64,000 bases of DNA from Melieria omissa. Its lineage: Eukaryota > Arthropoda > Insecta > Diptera > Ulidiidae. The notes beneath the pieces are model-generated. The model had not been told where the DNA came from and searched no databases. It saw only the letters and a program-made list of their open reading frames with translations. This document shows, piece after piece, positions 10,678-21,055 of this stretch. The DNA lies in the NCBI GenBank assembly GCA_963971225.1, contig OZ020269.1, forward strand, positions 39,887,264 through 39,951,263. Direction: 5' to 3'. Position numbers and translations under genes: made by a program. Every line of letters starts with the position of its first letter. The stretch's first letter is position 1.

Positions 10678-13222
10678 ATGGCGGAGCTCAATCTTCGGGC
10701 TACGATGCAGAATGCCATAAAACGTTCCTGCACTCGTGTCCAAGACAGCTCATTTTTGGCAGACATTGTGGCGGTGGAGCAAGAGAAGCGAAAATTGGAA
10801 ACGTACTACGTGAAATTCGTTCATAATCATGACATATTGGTGGCTAAGGCGACGGCAGTGGAACTATCGCAACATGAAGAGCTGGTTATTCAGGTAGAGC
10901 AGTTATACGACGAGGCGCGCGTCGCGTTGGACCGCGCATTACAAGGTGCAGAAAGGAGTCGCAAAAGTGAGGTTAAGTCGCTTCAAGTTAGTGGTTGGGA
11001 AGCGCAAGGTGGTGAATTGAAATTGGATCCATTGGGGATCCCTACCTTTGACGGTGCATTACATAATTGGTTGGCGTTCAAAGACGCATTTGAAACACTT
11101 GTCCACAATCACAACTTGCCCGAAGCTTACAAGTTGGGTAAACTGCGAGAGTCAATCAGTGCAGAACAGGTGCCGCTAGTGGGCGGTATGTATTCAGGAG
11201 GTTATGAAGAGGTGTGGGCGGCGCTAAAGGCGAGGTATGACAGGCCCAATTTGTTAGCTGATGGACACGTGTCTCGTTTTATCAACATGGCGGCGTCCGC
11301 ACAAGAAACATCTTCGGTTTTGTTACACGTGGTCGACACTGTTCGTGAATCATTTCGCGCTCTTCGTGTTATGCAATTACCGGTGGAGGGTTGGGACGTC
11401 CTTGCCGTGCCCATCATTATACCAAAGTTGCCCTCCACAACTCAGCACGCTTGGGGAATGAGTCTGGTGAACAACGACATTCCAAAGTTGGAAGATTTGC
11501 TTAATTTCTCGGAACGGCGAGCGCATAGTCTTAACAATAGCAAGGCGTGCCAGAATCCTCCGCGTTATTCAGTGCGGCGTGATCACACAGCTACGATGCG
11601 GCCGGTGAGGTCTCACCTTGCCGTGACGGACGACGGAGGATGCCATTATTGCAAGCAGCCTCATCGGATCACTCGGTGCCCACAGCTGGTGGCGCTTACA
11701 GTGACTCAACGTTTTGACTTTGCGAAGAGCTTGAAGCTCTGTTTCAATTGCCTGCAGCCCGGTCATTCGGCACAACGGTGTGCATCAGGCAATTGTCGAA
11801 ATTGTGGTCAGAAACATCATACTTTGTTGTGTCGTGCTCGAATCGAATCGGTTAACCCGCCAGTGGAGATGCCGCTGGTCGCGCGGTCAAACCTCCAGCC
11901 ACCTGCGCTGAGCCCACACGTGACGATGATGGCGCAGTCAAACTTCGTCAACCGAATTGTTTTGCTGGCTACTGCCACGGCTCAGGTCACGGTTGCTCAT
12001 CAGGAGGTTACGGCACGACTTTTGTGCGATCCAGGCTCACAGATGAGCTTCATATCAGAACGCTTGGCTGATCAGTTACGGCTGCGCAGGGATCGGTGCA
12101 CATTAACAGTTGCAGGCATTGGGTCAACCCCTCCGTTGCAGGCCAAGGGTATTGCTCACCTGCAGCTGGCTTCCATTTACGGGGATTTCTCCTTTCCATT
12201 GGATGTGGTGGTCTTGCCAACAATTGCGTCCGCCATGCCAGCGGTGACAGTAGATATACAACAGTGGCCACATTTGCGAAAGTTAAAGCTAGCAGATCCA
12301 CATTTCGGAGTTCCTGGGTCGGTTGATATATTAGTGGGTGCAGATGCTTGGGGTCAAATTGTTGAGAGCGAAATCATTAGACGACGACCGGATGAACCAT
12401 ATGCGCAGCGGACAAAGCTCGGATGGGTGGTCTTCGGTCCTGCCACTGCCACAGCAGGCGTCGAGTATACACAGAATTTACATGCTCAAGCTAACACTAT
12501 AGACGACCATTTAGACGACATATTGCAGCGCTTTTGGCAATCGGAAGAGGTTTCTCCCCCGGATGTTACAGACGACGCATGCGAAGACTATTTCATGCAC
12601 CATCATTCTCGTACGCCACAAGGGAGGTACGTAGTAAAGCTTTTGTTTAAACGTGATCCAGCATGCCTTGGGGATTCGCATCAGATGGCTCTACGGCAGT
12701 TTTATCAGCTCGAACGACGCCTCATGAGGAATCCAGAGATGCAGCAGAAGTATTTGATGTTTATGCGCGAGTACGAACAGCTGGGACACATGGTGCGGGT
12801 AGAGAAATCGAGGATTGAAGAGCAGAGCTATTATATACCCCATCATGCTGTCATGAGTAAGTTCCGGGTGGTATTTAACGCATCCGCTAAAACGTCGAGC
12901 GGCGTCTCACTGAACGACATACAGATGGTGGGTCCAACAATGCAGTCTCCGTTAATCAACATACTTTTCAGATTCCGTCGATATCAATTTGCTTTGACGG
13001 CTGATGTAGAGAAGATGCTCCGCCAAATCATGGTGGCCCCGGAGCATCAGAACTGGCAGCGCGTTCTTTGGCGCGAGGCGCCCCACGAGACTCTTCATAC
13101 ATATCAATTGACAACTGTTACTTATGGTATGGCTTGCAGCCCGTACAATGCGGTTCGGACACTTAATCAGTGCGCGGCTGACAACAGTAATTTGGTGGAT
13201 TCCCAACGAGCGGAAATACGAA
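10678..13222 (+). pseudogene. BEL/Pao Gag-protease-RT (first part of polyprotein)
   Basis: The first ATG in good position is 10678 (MAELNLRATMQ...). The N-terminal half is a DUF1759-type Gag with GIPTFDGALHNWLAFKDAFE. Three zinc-knuckle-like segments follow: CHYCKQPHRITRC, CFNCLQPGHSAQRC and CRNCGQKHHTLLC. The protease has CDPGSQMSF where most relatives have D-S-G-S, so a Pro sits in the active-site triad. The RT fingers and palm are present up to VTYGMACSPYNAVRTLNQ, with the first catalytic Asp in LTADVEKM. A single-base slip just before about 13222 moves the YVDD box into another frame; the original frame runs on to a stop at 13345-13347. Confidence 0.88.
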
Positions 13223-14834
13223 GGATGTCATATTGTCGTCATTTTACGTCGACGATTTTCTTATTAGTTGTGGAACTCGAGTTGAAGCAGTGCAATTGGC
13301 CGCCGACGTGGAAACCGTGCTGGGCGCTGGCTGCTTCAAGCTCCTAAAATGGAACTCTAACGACGTTGAAGTCTTGCGGTCGGTCCACCCCCCAGACCCT
13401 TCTCAACGAGAACTGGCGATTTACGCGGACGTCACAACCGTACTCGGACTTCGCTGGGATCCAGTACTAGACGAATTTCTTTTCGATGTTTATCTTAAAT
13501 CCGATGAGGTATACCCTACGAAGCGACGAGTGCTGAGCGACGTAGCACGATTATTTGATCCTACTGGTCTACTAGCTCCCATCATCATATCCGGTAAGAT
13601 TTTTATTCAATCCCTCTGGGCGGCCGGTCTAAGTTGGGACACACCATTACCTGACGATCTCAGAAATACATGGATTACGTTTTATTATGGATTGAAATCT
13701 CTCAACAAACTGCGAATACCTCGTTGGCTAGGAATGTTGACTGACGTCATTCCCACTCTTTACGGCTTCTGTGACGCTAGTCCTAAAGCGTACGGGGCCG
13801 TGATCTACGCTAAAACGATTGATGCATATGGGCACATTCGTGTTGGCCTGATTACAGCCCGGACTCGAGTCTCGCCTCTCAAAGGCTCTACTATTCCCCG
13901 CCTGGAATTGTGTGCAGCGGAGTTGTTGGCGCAGACTTTGGATAACGTTCGCAAGGCATTAAATCTGTCGGACGCACCCTGCCTATTATTTTCTGACTCT
14001 CGTATTGTACTGTGCTGGATTCGCAAGTCTCCAACCACACTGAAGCCATATGCAGCGAATCGCGTTAGTCACATTCAGCACCTGACGCCGGTGGACTCGT
14101 GGTATCACATTCCGTCCGAACAAAATCCTGCAGACTGCGCAAGTAGAGGATTGTCTTCGCAGGAGCTCTTGAATCATCAGCTGTGGTGGAAAGGCCCAGA
14201 TTGCATATACTACGACCAGTTTACTAGAAACCAAACCAACATTACACTAAATGGAGAGGAATTCGGCGAACTACAGCGTGAAACAAAGGTGGTTGCTCTT
14301 GTTGCACAATCTTCGTCCCAATTGGCCATCACTATTCGGACGTCATCGGGCATGCTTATCCCTATACTTGAACGGTTCAGCAACATACAGCGACTTCTTC
14401 GAACCGTGGCGATAGTTCTCCGTTGGAACCCGAACCGCCGCAGCTACTGGCGGCAACCAGTAATCATGGCTCCAGAGATCTACTACGCTCACATGATTTT
14501 GGTACGTATGGTACAATGCACTTTCTTTTCGACAGAGTTGCAGTGCCTGAGGTTGGGAAAACCATTGCCAAGTCACAGTTCGCTTCTTTCATTGGATCCT
14601 TTTTTGGACAAGGATGGCATGCTCCGCGTGGGCGGTCGCCTGTCGAAATCGGCTCTTCAATATGAGCAACAACATCCTCTCATTTTGCCACGACAGGATC
14701 CCCTAACTCAGCTCATTGTTAGGCGCATCCATCAAGAGACGTTGCACGGTGAAACTCAATTAATGCTCCAGACCCTGCGTCAACGATATTGGGTTCTCAC
14801 ATGGCATCTCTACCCAAACAGCGCGTTCGTGTAA
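13222..14834 (+). pseudogene. BEL/Pao RT palm, RNase H and linker (second frame)
   Basis: The frame carries KDVILSSFYVDDFL (RT catalytic box), then FDPTGLLAPIIISGKI and WDTPLPDDL, hallmarks of the BEL Pao_A-type region. RNase H follows with YGFCDASPKAYGAVIY, FSDSRIVLCWI and HIPSEQNPADCASRG. The frame reaches the first half of the integrase zinc region (HQETLHGETQLMLQTLRQRYWVL) and then falls out of phase, stopping at 14832-14834. Confidence 0.88.
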
Positions 14835-15817
14835 CCCGACCATTTTTAGCTGCTGGAGTAGACTATTGCGGTCCATTCACATTGCGAGTCGGCGGTCCAC
14901 GCTCAAGGACTACAACGAAGACTTATGTAGCGATATTTGTTTGCATGGCCACCAAGGCGGTGCATATCGAGGTCGTTGAAGACCTCTCAGCGCACGCGTT
15001 CCTAGACGCATTTACACGTTTCGTCAGTCGCCGTGGGCGCTGCCGCGAACTATTTAGTGACAACGCGACAACTTTCCACGGGGCTAACCGGTTGCTGAAG
15101 GAAGACTTAGCCGAATGGACATCTCAACGCAACCAACAGGAATTAGCAGACAATGGCACAACGTGGCGGTTTATTAGCCCCAGGTCTCCCCATCAAGGTG
15201 GGCTGTGGGAGGCAGCCATAAAATCGGCCAAGCGACACCTAGTTAAAGTTGTTGGCACCCAAAATTTACGATTCCCGCAGATGCAGACTCTCATGGTACG
15301 TATTGAAGCTTGTCTCAATTCGCGACCGTTGATCGCACTACATGACGGCCCTGATGATCGCCTGGCTCTGACACCGGGAGACTTCCTCGTTGGCGAACCA
15401 CTCCTGGCGATCCCAGAACCAGTTATCGCCGATGTTCCCCCATCAAGATTGAAACAATGGCAATGGTTACGCAGGTTACATCAAGAGTTCTGGCATCGAT
15501 GGAGTGACGAATATCTAACGACACTACAGACCCGTGGAAAATGGCAGCGGCGTTCCGATGACCTCCGCATTGACGATATCGTGGCTATCAAGGAGGACAA
15601 TCAGCCACCTTCCCAGTGGCGTCTTGGCCGAGTTATAGCAGGTCATCCTGGTGAAGGGGGACTCATCCGCAATGCTACAGTGAAGACCAAATCAGGCAAC
15701 TCCACCCGGGCAGTCCAGAAACTTTGCCGCCTCTTGTCGGAGACAGAATTCGAACCGGGTGGTCCGACCGGGCAGGATGTTCGGGATTTGAGTGGCAGCG
15801 CCGGCGTAGCGGTCTAG
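14800..15817 (+). pseudogene. BEL/Pao integrase core and tail (third frame)
   Basis: The D,D,E core is complete: GVDYCGPF, then LFSDNATTFHGA, then PHQGGLWEAAIKSAKR. A DUF5641-like tail (RLHQEFWHRWSDEYL...WRLGRVI) follows. The stop is at 15815-15817, inside the 3' LTR. Between YWVL (second frame) and MASLPKQRV here, about 25-30 codons expected to carry the Cys-Cys half of the H2C2 zinc site are missing. Confidence 0.88.
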
Positions 15818-16034
15818 CCGTCAAGTGTATTGCGCAGCGGCGGCGCCATCTGCCAGGCGTCCTATTCGGTCAAACGGCGCTGCCGTGTAGCTGTCAGTCG
15901 ATTAAAATTGATTTGTGAGTTCTTTTGTTCTTCTCAATAAAGCAGCCGAGCCGAGTAGACGTTTTCTTAAGTTGGTGCTTCCTATACGGTCGGTTTTGGT
16001 AATTTGGACACAAAGCGCTATTTGGCGCGCAACA
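15778..16034 (+). repeat. 3' LTR of BEL/Pao element
   Basis: Reads the same as the 5' LTR over all 257 bp. It is preceded by the purine-rich GACCGGGCAGGA and followed by the TSD copy CAGAC. Confidence 0.95.
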
Positions 16035-16039
16035 CAGAC

Positions 16040-16130
16040 CAAAGCATAATAAAGCTGCAATGAGTTTGTTACCATATTGTAGCCTGTGAAATTCCCTTTA
16101 TAATGAAATATAAAAATGTTTACTTTTGTT
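16040..16130 (+). repeat. Right part of the older repeat split by the BEL provirus
   Basis: Contains GTTACCATATTGTAGCCTGTGAAATTCCC, matching 27885-27917 in reverse complement. It continues the repeat begun at 10175. Confidence 0.65.
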
Positions 16131-16164
16131 GTTTTTCAATATATATTTTTAATTTTTTATAACT

Positions 16165-16478
16165 TGATCTTTGGTTCAAAGTAATTTCGTAGTCATCTTC
16201 GCCATCACTTTCGGCCATATTAAAAAACGTTTTCAAAAGATCCTGATTTCTAGCTTTACATTCTTTAAGAAGCATAAACTTTGGAAGCTAGCCATCGACA
16301 AAATTAGAAGTGTTGCACAGTTGCAAAACATGGCCATTACTGCACCAATAACTACCTTCGCGGGGTATTAATTTCCACTCCATTAACTTTTCAAGGACGT
16401 TTTCGCTGATCTCAAAAGCCTCTTCACTTTTAAATAGCTGGTACAATTTACAAAGAGATTCATGTGGTCCATATTGAA
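16165..16478 (-). pseudogene. Possible transposase N-terminal fragment (IS1595/Merlin-like zinc region)
   Basis: On the minus strand one frame reads QYGPHESLCKLYQLF, then LEKLMEWKLIPREGSYWC, then NFVDG, followed by a TAG and more acidic codons (MAESDGEDDYE). The pattern W-x-LIP...C...GH..L...DG resembles the zinc-ribbon start of IS1595/Merlin-type transposases. The match is short and has a stop, so this is tentative. It could also be an unrelated pseudogene. Confidence 0.35.
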
Positions 16479-16568
16479 ATAAAAATTAAAATTTGGGATA
16501 GTTTCGAACTAAAAAGCACACTTATATCCTTCGCTTATCGTTCAACGGTACTTTTCTACACTTATATT

Positions 16569-17981
16569 CAGGCCCGACGAGAGGGGGGTGGTAAAGGTGG
16601 GATTCCCACCGGGCCCGGAGTTTCTAGCGGGGCCCCGATTTCAATCGAAATCTCAAAATTTGGGAAAAGTTTAATATGCACTTTTGCAATCTGATTCTGA
16701 CACACGGTGGGCTGCAAGAATCGATGGTGTGAAACCGTTTGCAAAGAATCTTCCTGGATTGAGAAAGTCTCTTGAAGAAATCAAAAAACTGAATCTGACC
16801 GCAGAAACTCTTCGGGACGTCAATGGCATTCTAAAATACATGAGTACATTTGAGTGTGTCTTGATGGCTTCCATTTGGTTCAAAATTCGTCAGGCTATTA
16901 ATGAAAGAAATCTGGTTCTTCAAGAGATGAACGCTACCATTGACGTTGAAGTCGACAATCTTCGAAGTTTACCGACTTGCAGCTTCTACGCGACCAGTGG
17001 AGTGGAATTCATAATGAATGCAAAATCGTCGCCGACAATTTCATACTTCATCCATTTTACGACCAGCCTGGAAAAAAAACGTGTTGACTCGTCACATGAT
17101 ATCCTCAATGAAGACTGCACTATTGAAGAAATCGATTTCAAGAGAAACACTTTTTTTGTCATAATCGATTCAATCATGAGTGGAATAAGTAGAAGATTTC
17201 AAGCTATAAATGAACTGAATGAAACATTTTCATTTCTGTGGCAGTTTTCAGATACAAACATTCAAGAATGTCAGACTGCTGCAGAAAAATTTGCAGTCAA
17301 ATATCCTGCTGATGTATCTCAAAACCTATCAAATGAAATTATACACCTCAAGAATATATATGAAGCAAATTTTGGACCTCAACTACCGCCATTCGATTTA
17401 CTCAATGCCATTTATGCGAAGAAATTGAACAGACTTTTCCCAAACGTTTGCATCGCTCTGCGTATATTTTGCACGATTCCAGTATCTGTTGCGAGTGGTG
17501 AGCGGTCATTCAGTGTTTTGGCAAGAATAAAAAACTTCCATCGGTCCTGCTCAACCCAAACTAGAGTGTCAGTCTAGCTACTCTGTGTTTGGAAGCACAA
17601 CTGGCCAGAGAATTAGATTTTGAAGAGCTCATCAACTCGTTCGCTTCAGCTAAAGCAAGGAAAGCTCACTTATGAATAATCATTTGTGCAATATCGTTGA
17701 ATTTTATAAAAAGTAATACCTTTTCTTATATTAAAATGATTTATTCAACAAATATTCATTGTAAGATCATAAAAGAAATTCTTTTTCCAAGTATTTGTAT
17801 TTTTATTTCTTGATACTATCAACTCGACCACTATATGTACATATTCTATTCTGAGATAATTTATTTATTGTGTGGCACGAGTTTACAACTTTTATGGAAC
17901 AGAATAGAAGTAAAGGGTTTAGGGTGGGGGGGGGGGCGGAGGTAACTACCACCGGGCTCTGATATCCTCTCGACGGCCCTG
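16569..17981 (+). mobile_element. hAT element, internally deleted
   Basis: TIRs are CAGGCCCGACGAGAGG and CCTCTCGACGGCCCTG. The 8-bp TSD CTTATATT is perfect at 16561-16568 and 17982-17989. It carries the C-terminal part of a hAT transposase but lacks its N-terminal zinc finger and catalytic start. Confidence 0.95.
16684..17675 (+). pseudogene. hAT transposase C-terminal fragment (ZMYM/TTF-type group)
   Basis: The frame opens with SDTRWAARIDGVKPF, a typical internal hAT motif. It ends in the dimerisation domain CTIPVSVASGERSFSVLARIKNFHRS. A frameshift near 17565 puts the last residues (LATLCLEAQLARELDFEEL...) in another frame, ending at TGA 17673-17675. Intact members of this group run to 600-800 residues, so half is missing. 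The upstream boundary is an internal deletion close to the left TIR. Confidence 0.85.
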
Positions 17982-17989
17982 CTTATATT

Positions 17990-18404
17990 CTTTGCAGGAA
18001 AGTATTAAAGTATTAATCTACCTTTTGTGTGGCCGGCCTTTTGCCGGGCTGCAAAAAATAACCCTCATGGAAGTAACTGGGGCATCAGGTTCAGTAAGAA
18101 GTGTACAGTATTTTTATATTCAATTTCTACGATTGGAAGATATCGCGCTTAAGTGAAAGTTGTTCATAAACGCCATTTCAATATTGCAGGCAGATTCTTT
18201 TAAACCTCAAAAAAACTCACACATAAGATGTTCGGGTGATATTTCACCCATATGGTACTTTGCATAGTTTTAATTAATTTGTTGACCAATTATCATATAA
18301 TAAAAAAGAATTTGCTATCTTTAATCTTTGTTATCTTACAGATAAATAAGTTAACAAATTTTTCCATAATGTTTTGCAATTAGGGCAACTAGATTAGGTT
18401 ATTG
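17990..18404. other. Intronic sequence, no gene
   Basis: Nothing coding was seen. It contains one copy of the near-palindrome GGGTGATATTTCACCC at 18234-18249, which recurs at 25609 and 27786. Confidence 0.5.
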
Positions 18405-18560
18405 TAGCTGCCTCTGTAAGAGACACACTTGAAGGCCTATTAGGAGACCCGTTGTGATATACCACAAATTTCGCCCGTTTTTAAATGTGTATGTAATACT
18501 GTTTTTCGAACATATGTTTCAGCACTCATTTCAATCGGATGGGGAAAGGGGGTAAGGAAG
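18405..18560 (-). repeat. SINE 3' fragment, second copy of the 40607-41009 family
   Basis: GCTGCCTCTGTAAGAGACAC, CCCGTTGTGATA-ACCACAAATT and TTTCAATCGGATGGGGAAAGGG match 40624-40765 with small differences. The tRNA-like head is absent here. Confidence 0.65.
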
Positions 18561-18734
18561 GGCAGTAGTTAACTAAAACTTTGTGTTCACCACAAGTATA
18601 CTTTTTTTCAAGAATTGCAAGCAGAATATGCCTCTCGATCGTGTTTGATACCAAATTGGCGCCGTGTTCCAATAGTTCTTTTACTTTTTTTACGCTCTGA
18701 TTTTCTGACAAGGTTTGCAAAAATGGCTGTATTG

Positions 18735-19430
18735 AGATAAGAAGTCAGCATGAAGATTTTCCTTTCGCTAACGTTGCTCTACGCAAAATCTTTAGCTTTA
18801 CTAAACTCAAATCTAAGTCTTCAAGAAAAATTCGCCGCTTGTACTTTTTGTACAAGCGATCCAGATGGAATCAACAGCAATTGATTTTTCAATCATTTTT
18901 TGAATCGGTGATAGTTAGTCACTGGTCTAAACTGTCAACTAATGCTTTTGACTTATTGTAAAACGATATAATTTCGGGTAATTTTTTGTCACCCACATAT
19001 CCTGGTTATGATGAAAAGTGCTCAAAGGGGCATCTTCTTCTTGTTAACTTTTTCATAGGACGTACATAGCAGTTGTCGCTAAACCCACGTTTCTCATATA
19101 TCTCTTATGGGTGTTAACAAGCTTCATTCTTGATTACAATCGTTACGTTCTTGGCGAATGGTTTTGTCACCGATAGAACGAAAAATTGGTCTGCCTTTGG
19201 TGTAACTCTAAAGATTATCAAGAGATTCTCCATTCGACTTATAAACACCACTCAAAATTGAAATACCAAACTATGCCTGAATATCACCAACGCTGATCCA
19301 TGCACTGCCAAAAACTCGCAAACCTTCAACATTAGTTTTGTCAGTTACTATCTTTAACATTGGTCTTCATTAGTATCTTTTATTACTGACACACGACTTC
19401 AAGCATAACGAGTTATACCAACTGTAGTTG
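18735..19430 (-). pseudogene. piggyBac transposase relic
   Basis: Minus-strand translation, with several stops and slips, gives ISILSGVYKSNGESLDNLW followed by GRPIFRS, then further on GDKKLPEIISFYNKSKALVD and SLDQ. These correspond to the piggyBac (DDE_Tnp_1_7) signatures GVYRSxNExLxxLW..GRPIF and KKPEIIxFYNxTKGGVDxLDQ, in the right order. The middle catalytic part is largely deleted. No TTAA-flanked TIR pair was found. Confidence 0.7.
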
Positions 19431-19439
19431 AAATAAAAT

Positions 19440-20501
19440 AATTGGCACCTACTTTTCCGTTGAGTTCAGGAGGCCCATTGATCCATAAAAAGGTTTTGCC
19501 TATAAAAGCAGGTCAAAACATTCCATCCAGTGACGTAATTTTATGGCATTTTCTGTATGTGTTGCGTTGAATTTCCATACAATTTGCATATGGGCATCTC
19601 CCAGTGGCACGGACGCGACATTCGCACGCTTTCAATTACACCAAAAACAAGAAAGAAACACAAAAAGTCGGTAAGTTTTTTTAGTGTTCTAACGCGCTGA
19701 AATGGTGCTACATTTTAGAAATATATTGGAAAGATTTAGTACAAATTAGTACAAAATAAAAAGCAATTATGCAATGAAACGGACGCGACAAAAAAAAGAA
19801 GTTTTTTTGAAGCTCTTATAGAAATATACAAAATTTAGCGATTTTTGGGAACTTTTTTTTTATATATATACATGCAAATGAAGGTCAAAGGATAACTTTT
19901 CTTCGTAGATTTGTAAGCAGCTCTTTGCAAGAATTTGGCGATGCGATGCTTCTGCGGATGAATTTTTAAATATGTAATACTTTTTAGTAGCAAAAAGACA
20001 AACAATTTCAAAGTTTGAATTTCAGTAGATTTATAAAACTTATTAAATTTAACAAATTTTTGCTTCTAAATATTTTTCCCGAGCCTTTAAAAAATTGTAC
20101 GATATATCGTACAAATGACCACAGTATGATTTATCGTACAAATGGCAGGCAAAGGTTGCAAGTGATGTTAGCATTTTTTTTTAAGTTATGGATTTGGTAA
20201 CAGAATTTTTCTGTTTGCTTGAATACCACGCCCATCACTAAATCGTATGACTAATAAAATTCGACTGATCGACTATTTCTATTCAGAAATAACAATTACT
20301 TAACGATTTTGTGTTTCACTGGGCAGACACAGATTATGTAAGGTTAGACATGAGTACTTGCCACTCCCACTACGATAATAAGAATCGGCTATATTCGGTA
20401 TCTTTCTATAAAGCTATATGGTGTTTAGTTGATTCTGTGTTTTATTGAGGGGAAAAGGGCTTTGTAACAGCAATAACGGTTTTATAAGGCCTGATAGATG
20501 T
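19440..20501. other. Intronic sequence with repeated short motifs, no gene
   Basis: Two copies of ACGGACGCGACA (19609-19620 and 19779-19790) and a 20-bp perfect palindrome TTGTACGATATATCGTACAA (20095-20114) occur here. Copies of both also lie on the other side of the P-like element. Nothing coding was seen. Confidence 0.5.
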
Positions 20502-21055
20502 TACCAAAGAATATGAAGTAATATAGAACGCGCATCTCATACAAGCAAACGCGTTGTATGGTGGGTACTGCTGGTAGTACCCTCTGTTATTGACAGCAGA
20601 AATCTCTGTTACTAACAGCAGAAATCTCTGTAACTTCGGCGTAACATGTGAATTGAAGTCGCTTCTGTACTCATTCGTATTCTCGCTGCTGTTGCGCCAC
20701 TTGATAAACATGACGATGAACGCTGCTTTTGTTGTTGTATTCCCTGCTTTATAATATTGGCAAACAAAAAAAAGTTAGCGGTATACTGTTTTTTGCGCTG
20801 TGCCGTGCAGGCGGGATAGCATTGTTGTTGGTAATTGTTGCGTCGCTATTTCTGCTTTCTTTTTTATAATCATAAGCAAATTACAATTAGCAAAAAAAAT
20901 GCGTGAACTTGGTGCAGTAAAATATGGGTGCAAACATGTTGCACAAGAGCGTTTATAGTTATTTATTAAAAATATTATTGTAAGGTTTTATGCTTATTGT
21001 TTTACTTTCGTTTAAATTTATCTTTCATAAATAATAATTTTTAATAAAAATTTTT

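Larger units (their letters stand above)
10384..16034 (+). mobile_element. BEL/Pao LTR retrotransposon, complete but coding-defective
   Basis: Two 257-bp LTRs read as identical, and the 5-bp TSD CAGAC (10379-10383 and 16035-16039) is perfect, so the insertion is young. Between them lie Gag with DUF1759-like and CCHC regions, a DUF1758-like protease, RT with YVDD, RNase H and integrase, which is BEL/Pao order. The frame breaks near 13222, and part of the integrase zinc-binding region is missing near 14800. The copy therefore looks non-autonomous despite its youth. Confidence 0.95.
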
